Shown one piece after another: positions 42,679 through 53,415 of a DNA stretch of 64,000 nt; position 1 is the first letter of the stretch, and each line of letters starts with the position of its first letter. Under the pieces are notes generated by a model. It saw only the letters and a program-made list of their open reading frames with translations. It was not told where the DNA came from and ran no database searches. The stretch lies in the NCBI RefSeq assembly GCF_048128805.1, contig NC_136012.1:11593725-11657724 (forward strand). The letters run 5' to 3'. A program made the translations under genes and the position numbers. The DNA comes from Centroberyx gerrardi (taxonomy: Eukaryota > Chordata > Actinopteri > Beryciformes > Berycidae).

Positions 42679-45220
42679 ATGGGACTAACTGCCCGGGTCA
42701 TGAATTTCAAATCAGTGCAGATCATGATACTGTTGGTGCTGCTGGGTGCCTGTGTGGGTGAGTAGCTAGTGTGATGGTGAATCCTCCTTCACTTTCATTT
42801 CATTTTCATTTTACTGGATAAACAACATCCTTCCCTCACCATTATTCCTACATGGATTTATTGTGTATCTGTGGGGCTCAATAGTGAGTCCAGTAGGCTA
42901 CTTCATAGCAGTGACTCTCAAGCTTCTTCATATCAAGTACTCCTATTTTAGTCCATATTAGCGCCACGGACCCCCATTTGATGAGATTTTGTCTCTCGGA
43001 CCCAAATCTGAGGATATTTTTAGTGTCAGATATGATTTTGATTTCTAACAATTCATTTTCAATTCATTTGCTGGGGACCCCCTGGAACCTCCTCAAGTAC
43101 CCCTGGTGGTCCCCAGACCCACGTTGAGAACCACTGCTTTATGGTATCTACTATGGTATAACCAGAGGCACTTGTAGTTTTGATGTGATATTTGTGTGTC
43201 CCTCTAAAATGATTCCAGGATTACTACAGTTATTCTTCATAAAAGCTGATATACGTATATGACCATATCTGAAAACGAGAGATTTTGGATTTTATTCTTT
43301 TCTAGCCAAACTTACTGAAAGAAGTGTAAATCCTGTTGAAAATGTAAGGGAGAACAGGGCATTTATTCATTGGTGTATTTCTCAGTAATGCCTTAAGAAA
43401 GTAAACATTTTTGTAATTGGACTTTTGGCTCTAATATTTAATTTCAGCAATAAAGCCACTGAGACAACTTACTCACGTGACAATTTACCCCGCTCTCCCC
43501 TGCTTAAATGCTCCAAGGCTATAAGGGAGTGTTGACAGTGACAGAAGTTTTCATGTGTCCAGTCATTTCTTCCCCCTCAGCATCCTCAGTGTGTGTGTTC
43601 ACTCCCTCTCCAGGCCTCTCCAGTGACACATATGAGCTGGAGCAGCGTTATGGGGACCGCCACATGTTGAGGCTGCCCAGGGATGCGGAGTCCCTGGAGT
43701 TCAGCCCTATGTACGGCCCGCGACAGCTGGTGGTCCTGTGGAGACGGGACGAGCCTGTGGCCGGCGAGGCGGGCAGGGGGCAGCTGAAGGGGCACCTCTG
43801 GGTGATAGACAAGGTGACCCAGGCGGACAGCGGCCGCTACACAGTCAGAGGGAAGGACCGCAGAGTGATACTGAGCAAGGTCATCACGGTATCAGGTAAA
43901 GGTCCTCCTTATAGCTCTCATTTGATTTAATTTCCTGGGGAATTCTGACCCTTGCACTGCTTATAATTTTAATTATCTAAGAAATTGAGTTTATTCTACT
44001 GTTGAACTCACTGTAAGTCATTCTGAATTAGAACATCAACTCAATAAACATCAATTAAAAATGTGTAAATCCTACAATCCTCAGGTTTATGAAACCTTTT
44101 TAAAACCAATTGGATAAACTCAAAAATGCATGGTGGTCAAGCTGAAAACAAGGCTGTTTATCTTTTTGGGAACACAGCAACACAATATGTGAAAATGAAT
44201 CGACATGTCATTTCGTGACATTAATAACATCCTCTTTCTCGCGCTTCCTCTCTTTCAGCGCACACAGAGTCCCATGGCATGATGGTGGGGGAAGATCTCA
44301 AGTTCTCCTTCGATCTGGACCCCGCCTCGTGCCGCCTCACCTTCTTCCCGGAGGATGACGCCGATTCGTACGAGTTGGTCAGTGAAGGCAGCCTGCAGGA
44401 TAATTTCTTTCACAGCAGGATTCAGCTGCTTCGCTCCTATTCGTCCACGTTTGTGGTTTTGATCGAGAGCCTCCAAACCTCGGACTCCGGACGCTTTGAG
44501 CTCACAGATCAGAACGGCAACCTGGCCCTGATGGTGAACCTGGAGGTGATGGGTAAGTCCTACTAAGTCCTCTCTATCATATTGTCGCCGTCAGGGGGAA
44601 ACCTAGTATCTCTGAAATGTCAGATTTTCAGAAGAAGAAGCCTTGTTTTCAGATTGACCACCATGCATTTTTTAGTTTATCCAAAGGGGTTTGAAAGGGT
44701 TTCATAAGCCCAAGGGGTTGCAACATTTTCTCAACCTGTAGAAGACAGGTGTAATGTAATCCTTCAACTGAAGTGAAAACATGAGAATTAGTTAGAAAAA
44801 CAGTTAGGGGGTGGAGTTAGGGGTTTTTCACATGACAACAGTAATATGTATGTTCTCTGTAAAAGAACAAACACATGAAAAAAAGTTTGAAGTTTTGATC
44901 CAAAATGAGACATCCAACATTTGAAAAAAAAACCCTGCTCTTATCAAATGATTGATATCACAAAGTTAAACCAGTTAATAAAGTTATGATCACTTTCAAC
45001 TTCCATGATTAACAAAATAAAAGCCATTCTACAGACTGTCTTTATATTTTAGAGATGTTGAATGATGAAGTTAAGGAATGGCTTTTCCATAATGGAATAT
45101 TATAGAGCATTTTGGAATAGAACTCTTCACAAACATAAGAGGAAAGACATACAACACATGCACATGGATGAGTTAGACGATGACTTACGAGTGGCACAAA
45201 CGCACTGTCTTTCCCACCTG

Positions 45221-45259
<39 letters not shown>

Positions 45260-48200
45260 CCTCACTGTCCTCCAGCACCCGCTCCTCTGTCGTTCTACAT
45301 CGGCGTCGCGGTGGGCGTTCTCTTCATGGTGCTCCTCTGCCGCTGCTGTGTGAAGAAGTGCTGCTGCGGGACGAGCCCCTCCAAGACAGACGACCCCGCT
45401 CCTGCTGAGCCTGACGCCGCACCCACTGGGTATTACCAGGAGGTGAGAATCTGGGTTAAACCTGTATGTGTGCACAGTAGTATACAAATCGTTTGACTAA
45501 AGCAAGTTTAAAAGTAGCTGTTATGCTGTTGATATCACATTCCCATCATGCTGCATTCAAACTGCAGAATACCGCCGAGCCTGCTGGACCGAGGTACAGC
45601 CAGCCCACTGCCGTCAGTGTGCCCTCCCCTTATCGTGAGGTATGAGCACACACACACACACACACACTCACACACACTCACACTCACACCCACACACACA
45701 CACACACACTCACTACTCAATAAACAAACTTGTTCTTATGGCTACCTTGGAAAAATGTTATATTAGTAAGAGTACACTGTAAATGCAAAAATTTACTTCA
45801 CCCGTTGTGGGTCAAAATGACTAAGCAAGGTTCAAAAGTCTTCTGTGGATTCTTTATTCAGACATGCATGGTTCAGTTCAGTGTTCCAAACAAGCAACAA
45901 AGAAGTGACCAAGAACGGAGTTCAGGATCCACTTATATAGGTTAAAGTAAACAAAACTATAAATCTTGGCCCATAGCCAAACCTACTTGGCTCAAAACCA
46001 ACCCACTAGTTCAGACTTTTAACTGCATGTCCACCTATAGAATCACTCAAAACCACACATAACCATATATAGTGATCATGCATGCATTCAAGCACTGATT
46101 ACATCATTATAGTAAGCAGGACAAAAGACACTCCACTTTCCAGGACAAAGGAAAGCAAGAACAGAGTGTACTATCCATATAAAAAAGCACAATATTAATT
46201 TTATTTCTTACATTCCTCCCTTTTGTCACAAGGTGACAACTAAGATTAAAATAAAATAACACCAGATACATCCTACTCTATGTATACTTCACTTAAACAG
46301 TGAGGAAAACATCTCTTCTAAGAGTTACAAACAAGCTTCAATCAACACGAATAAAAACCCAAAATAAAGGAAAACAAAAAAGGAATAAAAAAAACCCTCG
46401 TCTTCAACCCATGAGCTTTACACTCAGTAGAGGGCTACCACTCTGGAGAGGTTTACTAGCACATTCGATGCAGAGTGGTTTCCCCTCGTTCATCTAAGAG
46501 CTGCTTCGTCGTTGTCACTATCATCCTAGAAGACAGATGCATTTTGCAAAATGGGAGAGACAGGGAAAAAGAACAGCAGCTTTAGCTGCAGCATCAGCAA
46601 CAGCATTTCCCTATGAAACTGGATCAACACCACTTGTATGAGCCTGACAATTACAAACAGCATGAAAATTATGACACATTGAAAGCATACTGAGAGTCTG
46701 CATAGACCATGATATCTTCTCCAGCACCTAGAATAAAAGCACGAGTTAAGGCAAAGAGTTCTGCTGCTTGCGCAGAAAGATGTCCTGTTGAACCCTCTAC
46801 AAAGAAAACAAAGTCAGGGTTAGTCAGTGGTATGTTAAACAAGGCATCACAAAGTTTGGTAGCAATGTCAATCACTTGCAAACAGCAGTGGGGTTCACTT
46901 TCCTCTGCTGTAGGAAGAAGTATGGAAGGGTTAAGGACAACACTTCAAAGTAACATAAGACATAGTAAATAGAACATTCTGCCAATGCAGCATCTTCGCA
47001 GGAGTCAGGTAAGCAGTCTTAGCCTAAAGGATGAGAGAATGAACAGCATATGGAACATGTACAGTTAAGGGACACATAGCAACAAGGTCAGCAGTTGCAA
47101 GGACAGCTTCAGTAGCTGCAGCAACAGACCTTAGGCACGAGACCATTGCTCTCTCAGTTGTAGACAGATGTTTAGAAAAATAACCAACAAGGCGTTGCTT
47201 GTCACCATGGGACTAAGTTAAAACAGCTGACATAAACCCATCTCGTTCAGAGACAAACAGATTAAAGGGTTTACTATGGTCAGGGAGTCCTAAACAGGGA
47301 AAATTAGAAAGAGCTAATTTCAAGTTAGTAAATGCTTTGTCAGCTTCAGTAGTCCAAGTCAGGAAGTCAGTCATGGCCAAATGTTTACCACTGTGCACGA
47401 TGTCATACAGTGGTTGAGATATCTCTGCATAGTCACGTATCCATGGGCGGCAGTAGCCTACAAGACCCCAAAACAACATAATTTGCTGTTTTATTTGAGG
47501 TTTTGGTACCTCCAAAATTGCTGTAACGCATTCGGGACCGAGTTTACGACCTTCAGGTGTGACTATATGTCCTAGATAACGTACGGACCGTAAAACCAGC
47601 TGGATTTTGGTTTTGAGACCTTGTGTCCGTTCTCTGCTAAGTAACAGAGAATGGAGACAGTGTCTGTTTTGCAGGCCTGCTCAGAAATGGAACACAACAA
47701 CAAATCATCCACATGCTGTATCAATGTACTACCACAAGGAACCTCCCAACCTGAGAGGTTCTCAGCTACAGCCAAAGCAAACAAAGTGGGGCTGCTTGAG
47801 AAACCCTGAGGCATACGAGTCCATGTGTAGCACTTACCATTGAAAGTGAAAGCAAACCAGAACTGGAAGTTAAGATGCACAGGAATGCTGAAAAAAGCAT
47901 TAGCCAAATCAATCACAGTAAACCAACAAGAATTAGATGGGACCTGAGACATTAAAGTTACCACATTTGGTACTGTGGGCGCTGGATGTTGCACAGCGTC
48001 ATTTACAGCTCTCAAATCCTGAACAGGTCTCCAACCACCATTAGGCTTCCTAATGGGCAGAAGAGGGGTATTACAAAGAGAATGAGGACGCTCCACGACG
48101 GCACCTTGTTTTTTCAGTGACTCAATATCAGGAGCAATTCCCTCCACAGCCTCTAGGCTGAGGGGATATTGCCTCTTACATGGTCTGAAAGAGGATTTAG

Positions 48201-51200
48201 GTTTTACCACTACAGGTGTTGCAGTTTCCTACAACCAAAATCAAAACCGCTAGTAGCCCATAGTATAGGCGGAATCATGGAAATCATATTTTCTTCTTCA
48301 GTTGTTAAAGGCATATGAACAAAAGAGGTGGTGTCTGGTTCTTGGTGAAGAAGAACATCCTCATCTACATGCTCTTGAGATCCTAAAAATAACCCTCATA
48401 TGTTGTCATAGTAAAAATACCTAGCATCTTAGAAGAAAGAATGATACCTTCCGGACTGCAGTACATATTTATTCCCAAAGCACACATGAGATCACGCCCT
48501 AACAAATTCACTGGACAAAAATCTGTCAACAAGAAAGGATGATCTCCTAAGTAATCACCATAAGTGACAGAAAGTGGTTCAGAAATCGGTTCTAACACCG
48601 GAACTCCTAATGAGCCAACTGTTTTAAGAAATTTTGTCATTTTGGGCGCATTTGGGAGTAATTTGGACTGCACAACGGAAACATCAGCACCAGAATCAAC
48701 CCAAAAAAAAAAAAGGGCACCACTACATTTCCTACTTTCAAACTTAATTTAGCTGCTTTCTGTTTCCTTGGGTCTAATTTAGAGTACTGACCTTGAGTTA
48801 TAATAGGGTCAGTGTCTGCCTATCCATCTGAACTATCCTGTTCACCTATCTGACCTGTCCCCGCTATCTCCTATGGGTTAGCTGGCTGGAATCCTGGAGC
48901 ATTCACAGACAGGCTTGAGGGTTGCATGTGGCCAGGATCCATCAGGTGCATTCTCACGTCTTTGTATGCCAGACCTGTGATCTGATGAACAATCACGAGC
49001 CATATGACCATACCCCCCACAGTTGAAACACCTTAGACGTTGCTGGTTGTAAAACTGTGTGGGTGGCCCTCTTCCATAGTCTCTTCCTCCACGTCCTCGT
49101 CCTCTTCCTCGTCCTCTGCGCATTTCATTGCCCCAAGTTCCCGTCTGTTGATAAAACATTAACTGTGCAGATTGGATCTTCTTACTGTGTCTTTGCTCGA
49201 TGTCAGTCTGGTTCCTTTCCGCATGGAGGACATGAGCCCAGACTTCGCTGAGGGGTTTGGTTTCCCAGGCGATGCACGTAGTCATGGTCTGATTCTTCAG
49301 AGTTGGATGGAGGCCTTGTATCAACGCAGTCTTCAGCAGGTTGTTGTAGGCATCATTATCCTGGTCAACACCAGAATGGGCAGCAAACACAGATTCCATT
49401 CTAGCACGATAATCAGTAGCAGACTCACCATCATTCTGCTTGGTCCTGTAGATTTTAGGCCAACTGGTACGCAGGGAAAACGCGGTTTTCACAGCAAAGT
49501 AGAGCTCATCCACCTGGTCTCTGTATTTCTGGTAGCCTGGATCATAGATTGTGTCCCAGCTGGCTGGCTTGATGTTCGGCCATTTTAACAGAAAACACCT
49601 GCGACATACTGCTTCCACCTCTGCCAACGTAGGATTATACATTATCAACAACTGTTTCATTGCAACCTCCCTTTTCTCACCTCCGGTTTTGTGGGGATCC
49701 AGCAGATCTTTGGAAACTTCCTTCAGCTCATCAGGTTGCCATGGCCTGTGGACCAGGACATGCGATTGCCAGAGGCCTTGACTGTTATCTGATTGTGGAT
49801 TTGGATACATCATCATAGGCATCTGGTACACTGTCTCTGTCTGTAGGTTCGCTGCCATGCTACGAGTCTGTGGGCGGTGTGAAACAGAAGTACCAGAGGC
49901 AAAACCTACATTTGAAGGAGGAGTTAAAAGCCCCAATGAAACCTCCTTCTCCTTGAGCTCAGACCCTCCCACAGTTTGTAGTGATGGATAAACAGTGGAT
50001 GGTTGAGGTGGAGCCTGAGATGTAGGAGGGGCTGAAGCTGCCATCTTTAGGACCGCCCCCTTGTTGTCATCTTCCTCATCATCACTCTCGTCGTCACACA
50101 TTCCTGATGGTGGAGTTGTGCGAGAAAGAGCATGGGGGGAAGCAGGTCCCTCTCTCTGTCCCTACTTTTCTTCTTCTTTTTCCTTCTGCTAACCCTTTCT
50201 TCTTCTCTCTTAGTCATCTCTTCTGTCCCTTTTGAAAGCATCACATTAGCTATGAACTTTACTGCTTTAGCTTCTGCTTCTCGCTCCCACTTTTGGAACG
50301 CATTCCAATTTACCTTCTGTTTACTCTCCTCACTCACTTTCATCTTTTCCTGCTCTTCTTTTTCTTCTAGCATAACCCTACATCTAGTTAAACAGTTTAC
50401 GCTCAGAGTGCCTCTTATTGGAAAAACACCTTCAGTAACGTAGTGCCAAAACGGAACATCCTCAACCACGCTTTTTCCCCATTTTTCTTCTATCACTTTT
50501 ACAGGACCTGCAAGTGGGTCTGAAAGTAGTTCTACTTTTCCTAGTGTGCTTTCCATCTCGCTCTCAGTTGTGGTTGCTTTCTTTTGTTTTTAGAAGGCCA
50601 GTGTGGCCTCTTCCCTAGACACAATTTATGATGCTGGTGTCCGGCACCGACAAGCTACCTCCCCTCTTTGCTCTCTCTGCTCTGCAACTTTACTCACTTT
50701 CTTTTTTTTTTTTTCCACTCGGACCACACAATAAAATCCCCCTGGACAAATTACTATGTCAAAAGTCTTTTACACTAAATATCACAATAAGTATCTATTT
50801 TCTAAATTTTATAGGCGATGACTCCTCTATACCCGCTATGATAAACATATATCATTATTATTATTATTATTATTCCAACATACACTATTAATTTCGGTAC
50901 CTTGACAACCACTTCACCCTACTCTATTACACACCCATCACTCATTCACAACTTCATTCACACAATGCCAATGAAATGAACCATGATATCAGCCAGGTAG
51001 TTTGTACGACACTTTCGTTCAGAGCAACGTACCCTTTGTGTGGATAAATACCCACAGGACACTGATATCACCGCTTCATTCCCATCCACTCACAGTATAT
51101 CACAAACAATATCTCCCCTTAAAAACTTTTTTTTTCCTCCTTTTTTTTTCTTTTCTTTTTTCACTTAGGATCCCTTTCTACCCCCTGGGCTATTTCTCTT

Positions 51201-52089
51201 TCTACCCCCTGGGCTTTGTCCCTGACAATCTTCCTTATCTAATAACGGCAACCTCCCTGAGGCCTAACTATCCTCCCTGAGCTAAAATTTTACGCCCCCA
51301 TTAACTACCTAGGTTTTTTCTTTTCTCTTACTTGTTGCAACTATGAGAATACCTCCCTGAGGAAAAATGTTTTACTCCCTCCCTGAGGAAGAGAAAAAAA
51401 ATTCACAGAAACTCACCACTTGCTCTTTAAATAGATGGACGACCCACTGAACGCCACCCGTGCCTGACTTTGGGCGGGATCCAGACCTCCTTTGCTGGAG
51501 CGGAACTATCCCTGAGTCTCCTAGAGACTCCTGCCGGCAGTTGACCCTCAGTCTAGCCCCAGGCGTCGCTCAGTGCTGTGTCCATCCCATCCTCGTCGCC
51601 AAACTGTAAATGCAAAAATTTACTTCACCCGTTGTGGGTCAAAATGACTAAGCAAGGTTCAAAAGTCTTCTGTGGATTCTTTATTCAGACATGCATGGTT
51701 CAGTTCAGTGTTCCAAACAAGCAACAAAGAAGTGACCAAGAACGGAGTTCAGGATCCACTTATATAGGTTAAAGTAAACAAAACTATAAATCTTGGCCCA
51801 TAGCCAAACCTACTTGGCTCAAAACCAACCCACTAGTTCAGACTTTTAACTGCATGTCCACCTATAGAATCACTCAAAACCACACATAACCATATATAGT
51901 GATCATGCATGCATTCAAGCACTGATTACATCATTATAGTAAGCAGGACAAAAGACACTCCACTTTCCAGGACAAAGGAAAGCAAGAACAGAGTGTACTA
52001 TCCATATAAAAAAGCACAATATTAATTTTATTTCTTACAACACAGGTAAAGTTTGTTTATTCATCTGCAAATTCATCTCTCTATTTCTC

Positions 52090-52140
<51 letters not shown>

Positions 52141-53415
52141 AACAAAGCCCTTGGAGCTAATCTCCTGAGCTCCTTGGCTTTGTTTTGTTTTGTTTTTTTC
52201 TCAGATCATATGTTGGCCTTTCTTGTGTATAATTAACTTGCACCGTCTTTTTACCTCCTCCACTGTAATGGGAAGATCTCTCACTCAAGCCTTCTGCCTC
52301 TGTCCTCTGTTGCACAATTCTTTGACACTTTTGTTTCTTTGACAATCCAGCAAACGACATTGCAGTTAGCCCGATAACTCATAACAACTTCTGATTTTTA
52401 ATACTGTAATTGAGGATCCAAAAAACAAATGACAATAAAATGTACTTACTTGCGTTACTGTAATCACATTACTTTTTCCTGTACGACTTTTTCGGTCGTT
52501 ACTTGCGTTACATTTGAACCTTTTTATTGGTGTAATATCTATGAAAAATTCCCCTTGTCTTATCCTGCCTTCAAGTCATGTTGGAAATAATCAGAATTGC
52601 CAGTAGAGCAAACATGAACGAGCCAAAAAAGTGGTAAATACTCACTGCAGTCCCGGACGCCGGAGCTTCCCACCAGCACGTGAACGCATCAGAAGACCTA
52701 CAGACTTTTCAGATCAATGTGCAGTTTTATCTAAATTATCACGCAAAATAACTGAAAAAAATAAACCCGGGGCAGGAGCAAGTTTCTCGTCTCTGCAAGT
52801 TGATTTTCATGCTGTAAGGAAAGTAATGGCTGCCTGGGAGGAAAAAAGTATGATATACATGCTGTATATATGCAAAAAAAAAAGAGCTATACAGTCTGAC
52901 AGGCCCCACACTCTTTTTAAAGGCTGTACTGTAGCTCTCTCATCACACTACAGTGCCTGTCCTCTTGCACAATTCTTTGACACTTTTTTTTCTTTGACAA
53001 TCCAGCCAGATAGACACTGACGATCCTCTGGTCTCGTTTGTTTATGACACTTATGCTTATGTATCTAAATTAATGTGGTAGTGATGTTAATATACTACTC
53101 ATGGCACGTTTAAAAGCAGCTCCAGCAAGCGATAATATCAGTCAGTATTTGGGGCTTCTGTGTTCCGGGCAGTGCTGCATCAGTGTGCGGGCTTGCCTCT
53201 CACGCACAGCGACCTTTTTGTGTTTTTCTGTCCAGGTTCCAGCTTCAGGAGGGCAGGCAGCCGCTCCATCTGTCCCTCTTGGCTCTGACTTTCTCTCTTC
53301 GGACCCCGGACCGCGGTTTGAGCTGAAGGGACTGACCTTTCCCTCCGCTCACCCCCTCAGCTCAGACTCCACTCACTGTGACGTCTACACCTCAGACAAA
53401 CTCAACTTCCCCTAA
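42679..53415 (+). CDS. IGD: two-domain Ig-like membrane receptor
   Basis: Six exons join in frame to 357 residues: 42679-42757, 43614-43895, 44259-44552, 45276-45442, 45568-45639, 53236-53415. The ATG at 42679 is used; an in-frame ATG at 42700 is equally good. Layout: signal peptide around VQIMILLVLLGACVG; domain 1 (YELEQRYGDRHMLRL, VVLWRRDEP, DSGRYTVRGKD); domain 2 (HGMMVGEDLKFSFDLDP, DSGRFELTDQNGN); membrane span FYIGVAVGVLFMVLL followed by CRCCVKKCCCG; a short tail exon (SQPTAVSVPSPYRE); and the family end CDVYTSDKLNFP. The last intron is 7.6 kb because a retrovirus inserted in it. The domain pair matches domains 2 and 3 of IGC. Family not recognised. Confidence 0.85.
42909..43136. mobile_element. 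hAT-like MITE in IGD intron 1
   Basis: Begins CAGTGACTCTCAA and ends TTGAGAACCACTG, an inverted pair of the CAGTGGTTCTCAA type common in fish hAT-derived MITEs. The flanking 8-mers CTTCATAG and CTTTATGG match at 6 of 8 positions, as an old target duplication would. Confidence 0.75.
44086..44710. repeat. Inverted pair of repeat R1 in IGD intron 3
   Basis: The copy at 44086-44158 matches 37601-37680 directly. The copy at 44640-44710 is its inverse and the arms face each other. The domain-2 exon 44259-44552 of IGD lies between the two arms. Confidence 0.75.
45230..45257. repeat. (CA)n microsatellite before the IGD membrane exon
   Basis: Short CA array ending about 18 bases before the acceptor of the exon at 45276. 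Confidence 0.9.
45645..45712. repeat. CA-rich microsatellite
   Basis: Imperfect CA array with CT interruptions just after the IGD exon ending 45639. Confidence 0.9.
45778..46212 (-). repeat. ERV 3' LTR
   Basis: 435 bases with TGTAA...TTACA ends. On reading both copies by eye I find no difference from the 5' LTR. Confidence 0.95.
46213..46224 (-). promoter_or_regulatory. ERV polypurine tract
   Basis: On minus the sequence AAAAGGGAGGAA directly abuts the 3' LTR, the expected position for priming plus-strand DNA synthesis. Confidence 0.9.
46669..48673 (-). pseudogene. ERV pol remnant (protease, RT, RNase H)
   Basis: Separate open segments on minus carry a protease-like piece (48383-48673, near LLGRDLMCALG), reverse transcriptase (47572-48210; LPIRKPNGGWR, the DLANAFFSIP region and a VDDLLL catalytic box), the connection region (47213-47515) and an RNase H piece (46669-46881, with a YADSQYA site). 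They lie in at least two reading frames with stops between, so no full pol can be made. Integrase is missing. Confidence 0.88.
48878..50556 (-). pseudogene. ERV gag remnant, frameshifted
   Basis: The N-terminal part (50047-50556, MESTLGKVELL) is matrix-like and Lys/Glu rich. The second part (48878-50101) has a proline-rich stretch, a capsid-like region and an Arg/Gly-rich nucleocapsid with one CX2CX4HX4C zinc knuckle (CFNCGGYGHMARDC). The two parts are in different frames and overlap near 50047-50101. A single frameshift has probably split one gene. The stop near 48878 separates gag from pol. Confidence 0.85.
51584..51601 (-). promoter_or_regulatory. ERV primer binding site, tRNA-Ser(GCT) type
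   Basis: Three bases inside the 5' LTR, 18 bases starting TGG on minus are complementary to the 3' end of vertebrate tRNA-Ser(GCT) as I recall that tRNA. The position and the TGG start are diagnostic of a primer binding site. The tRNA identity should be checked. Confidence 0.85.
51605..52039 (-). repeat. ERV 5' LTR with promoter signals
   Basis: 435 bases. On minus it contains a TATATAAG box (about 51759-51766) and an AATAAA signal (51680-51685) some 80 bases downstream. This order defines U3, R and U5. The promoter would read away from the last IGD exon and against the IGD transcript. Confidence 0.93.
52083..52140. repeat. (CT)n/(CA)n microsatellite
   Basis: CT array passing into a CA array just outside the right end of the retrovirus. 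Confidence 0.9.
52301..53006 (+). repeat. Dispersed repeat R2, copy A
   Basis: The body 52452-53006 matches 62390-63055 in inverse orientation. It starts GCGTTACTGTAATCACATTAC and ends CTTTGACAATCCAGC. The last 50 bases also occur as a direct copy at 52301-52351. Short protein-like stretches (RRPTDFSDQCAVLSKLSRKI) are shared by both copies and may derive from a transposase. Confidence 0.8.

Larger units (their letters stand above)
45774..52043 (-). mobile_element. Endogenous retrovirus, complete ends, broken coding region
   Basis: Provirus of 6262 bases (45778-52039) on the minus strand inside the last intron of IGD, antisense to it. It is flanked by a 4 bp target duplication ACAC (45774-45777 and 52040-52043). 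LTRs of 435 bases lie at each end. The primer binding site, polypurine tract, gag and parts of protease, reverse transcriptase and RNase H are visible. Nothing resembling integrase or envelope remains: only about 450 bases separate the RNase H remnant from the 3' LTR. The 4 bp duplication, single zinc knuckle and polymerase motifs point to a gamma/epsilon-type retrovirus rather than a Ty3-type element. The clade is inferred. Confidence 0.93.
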
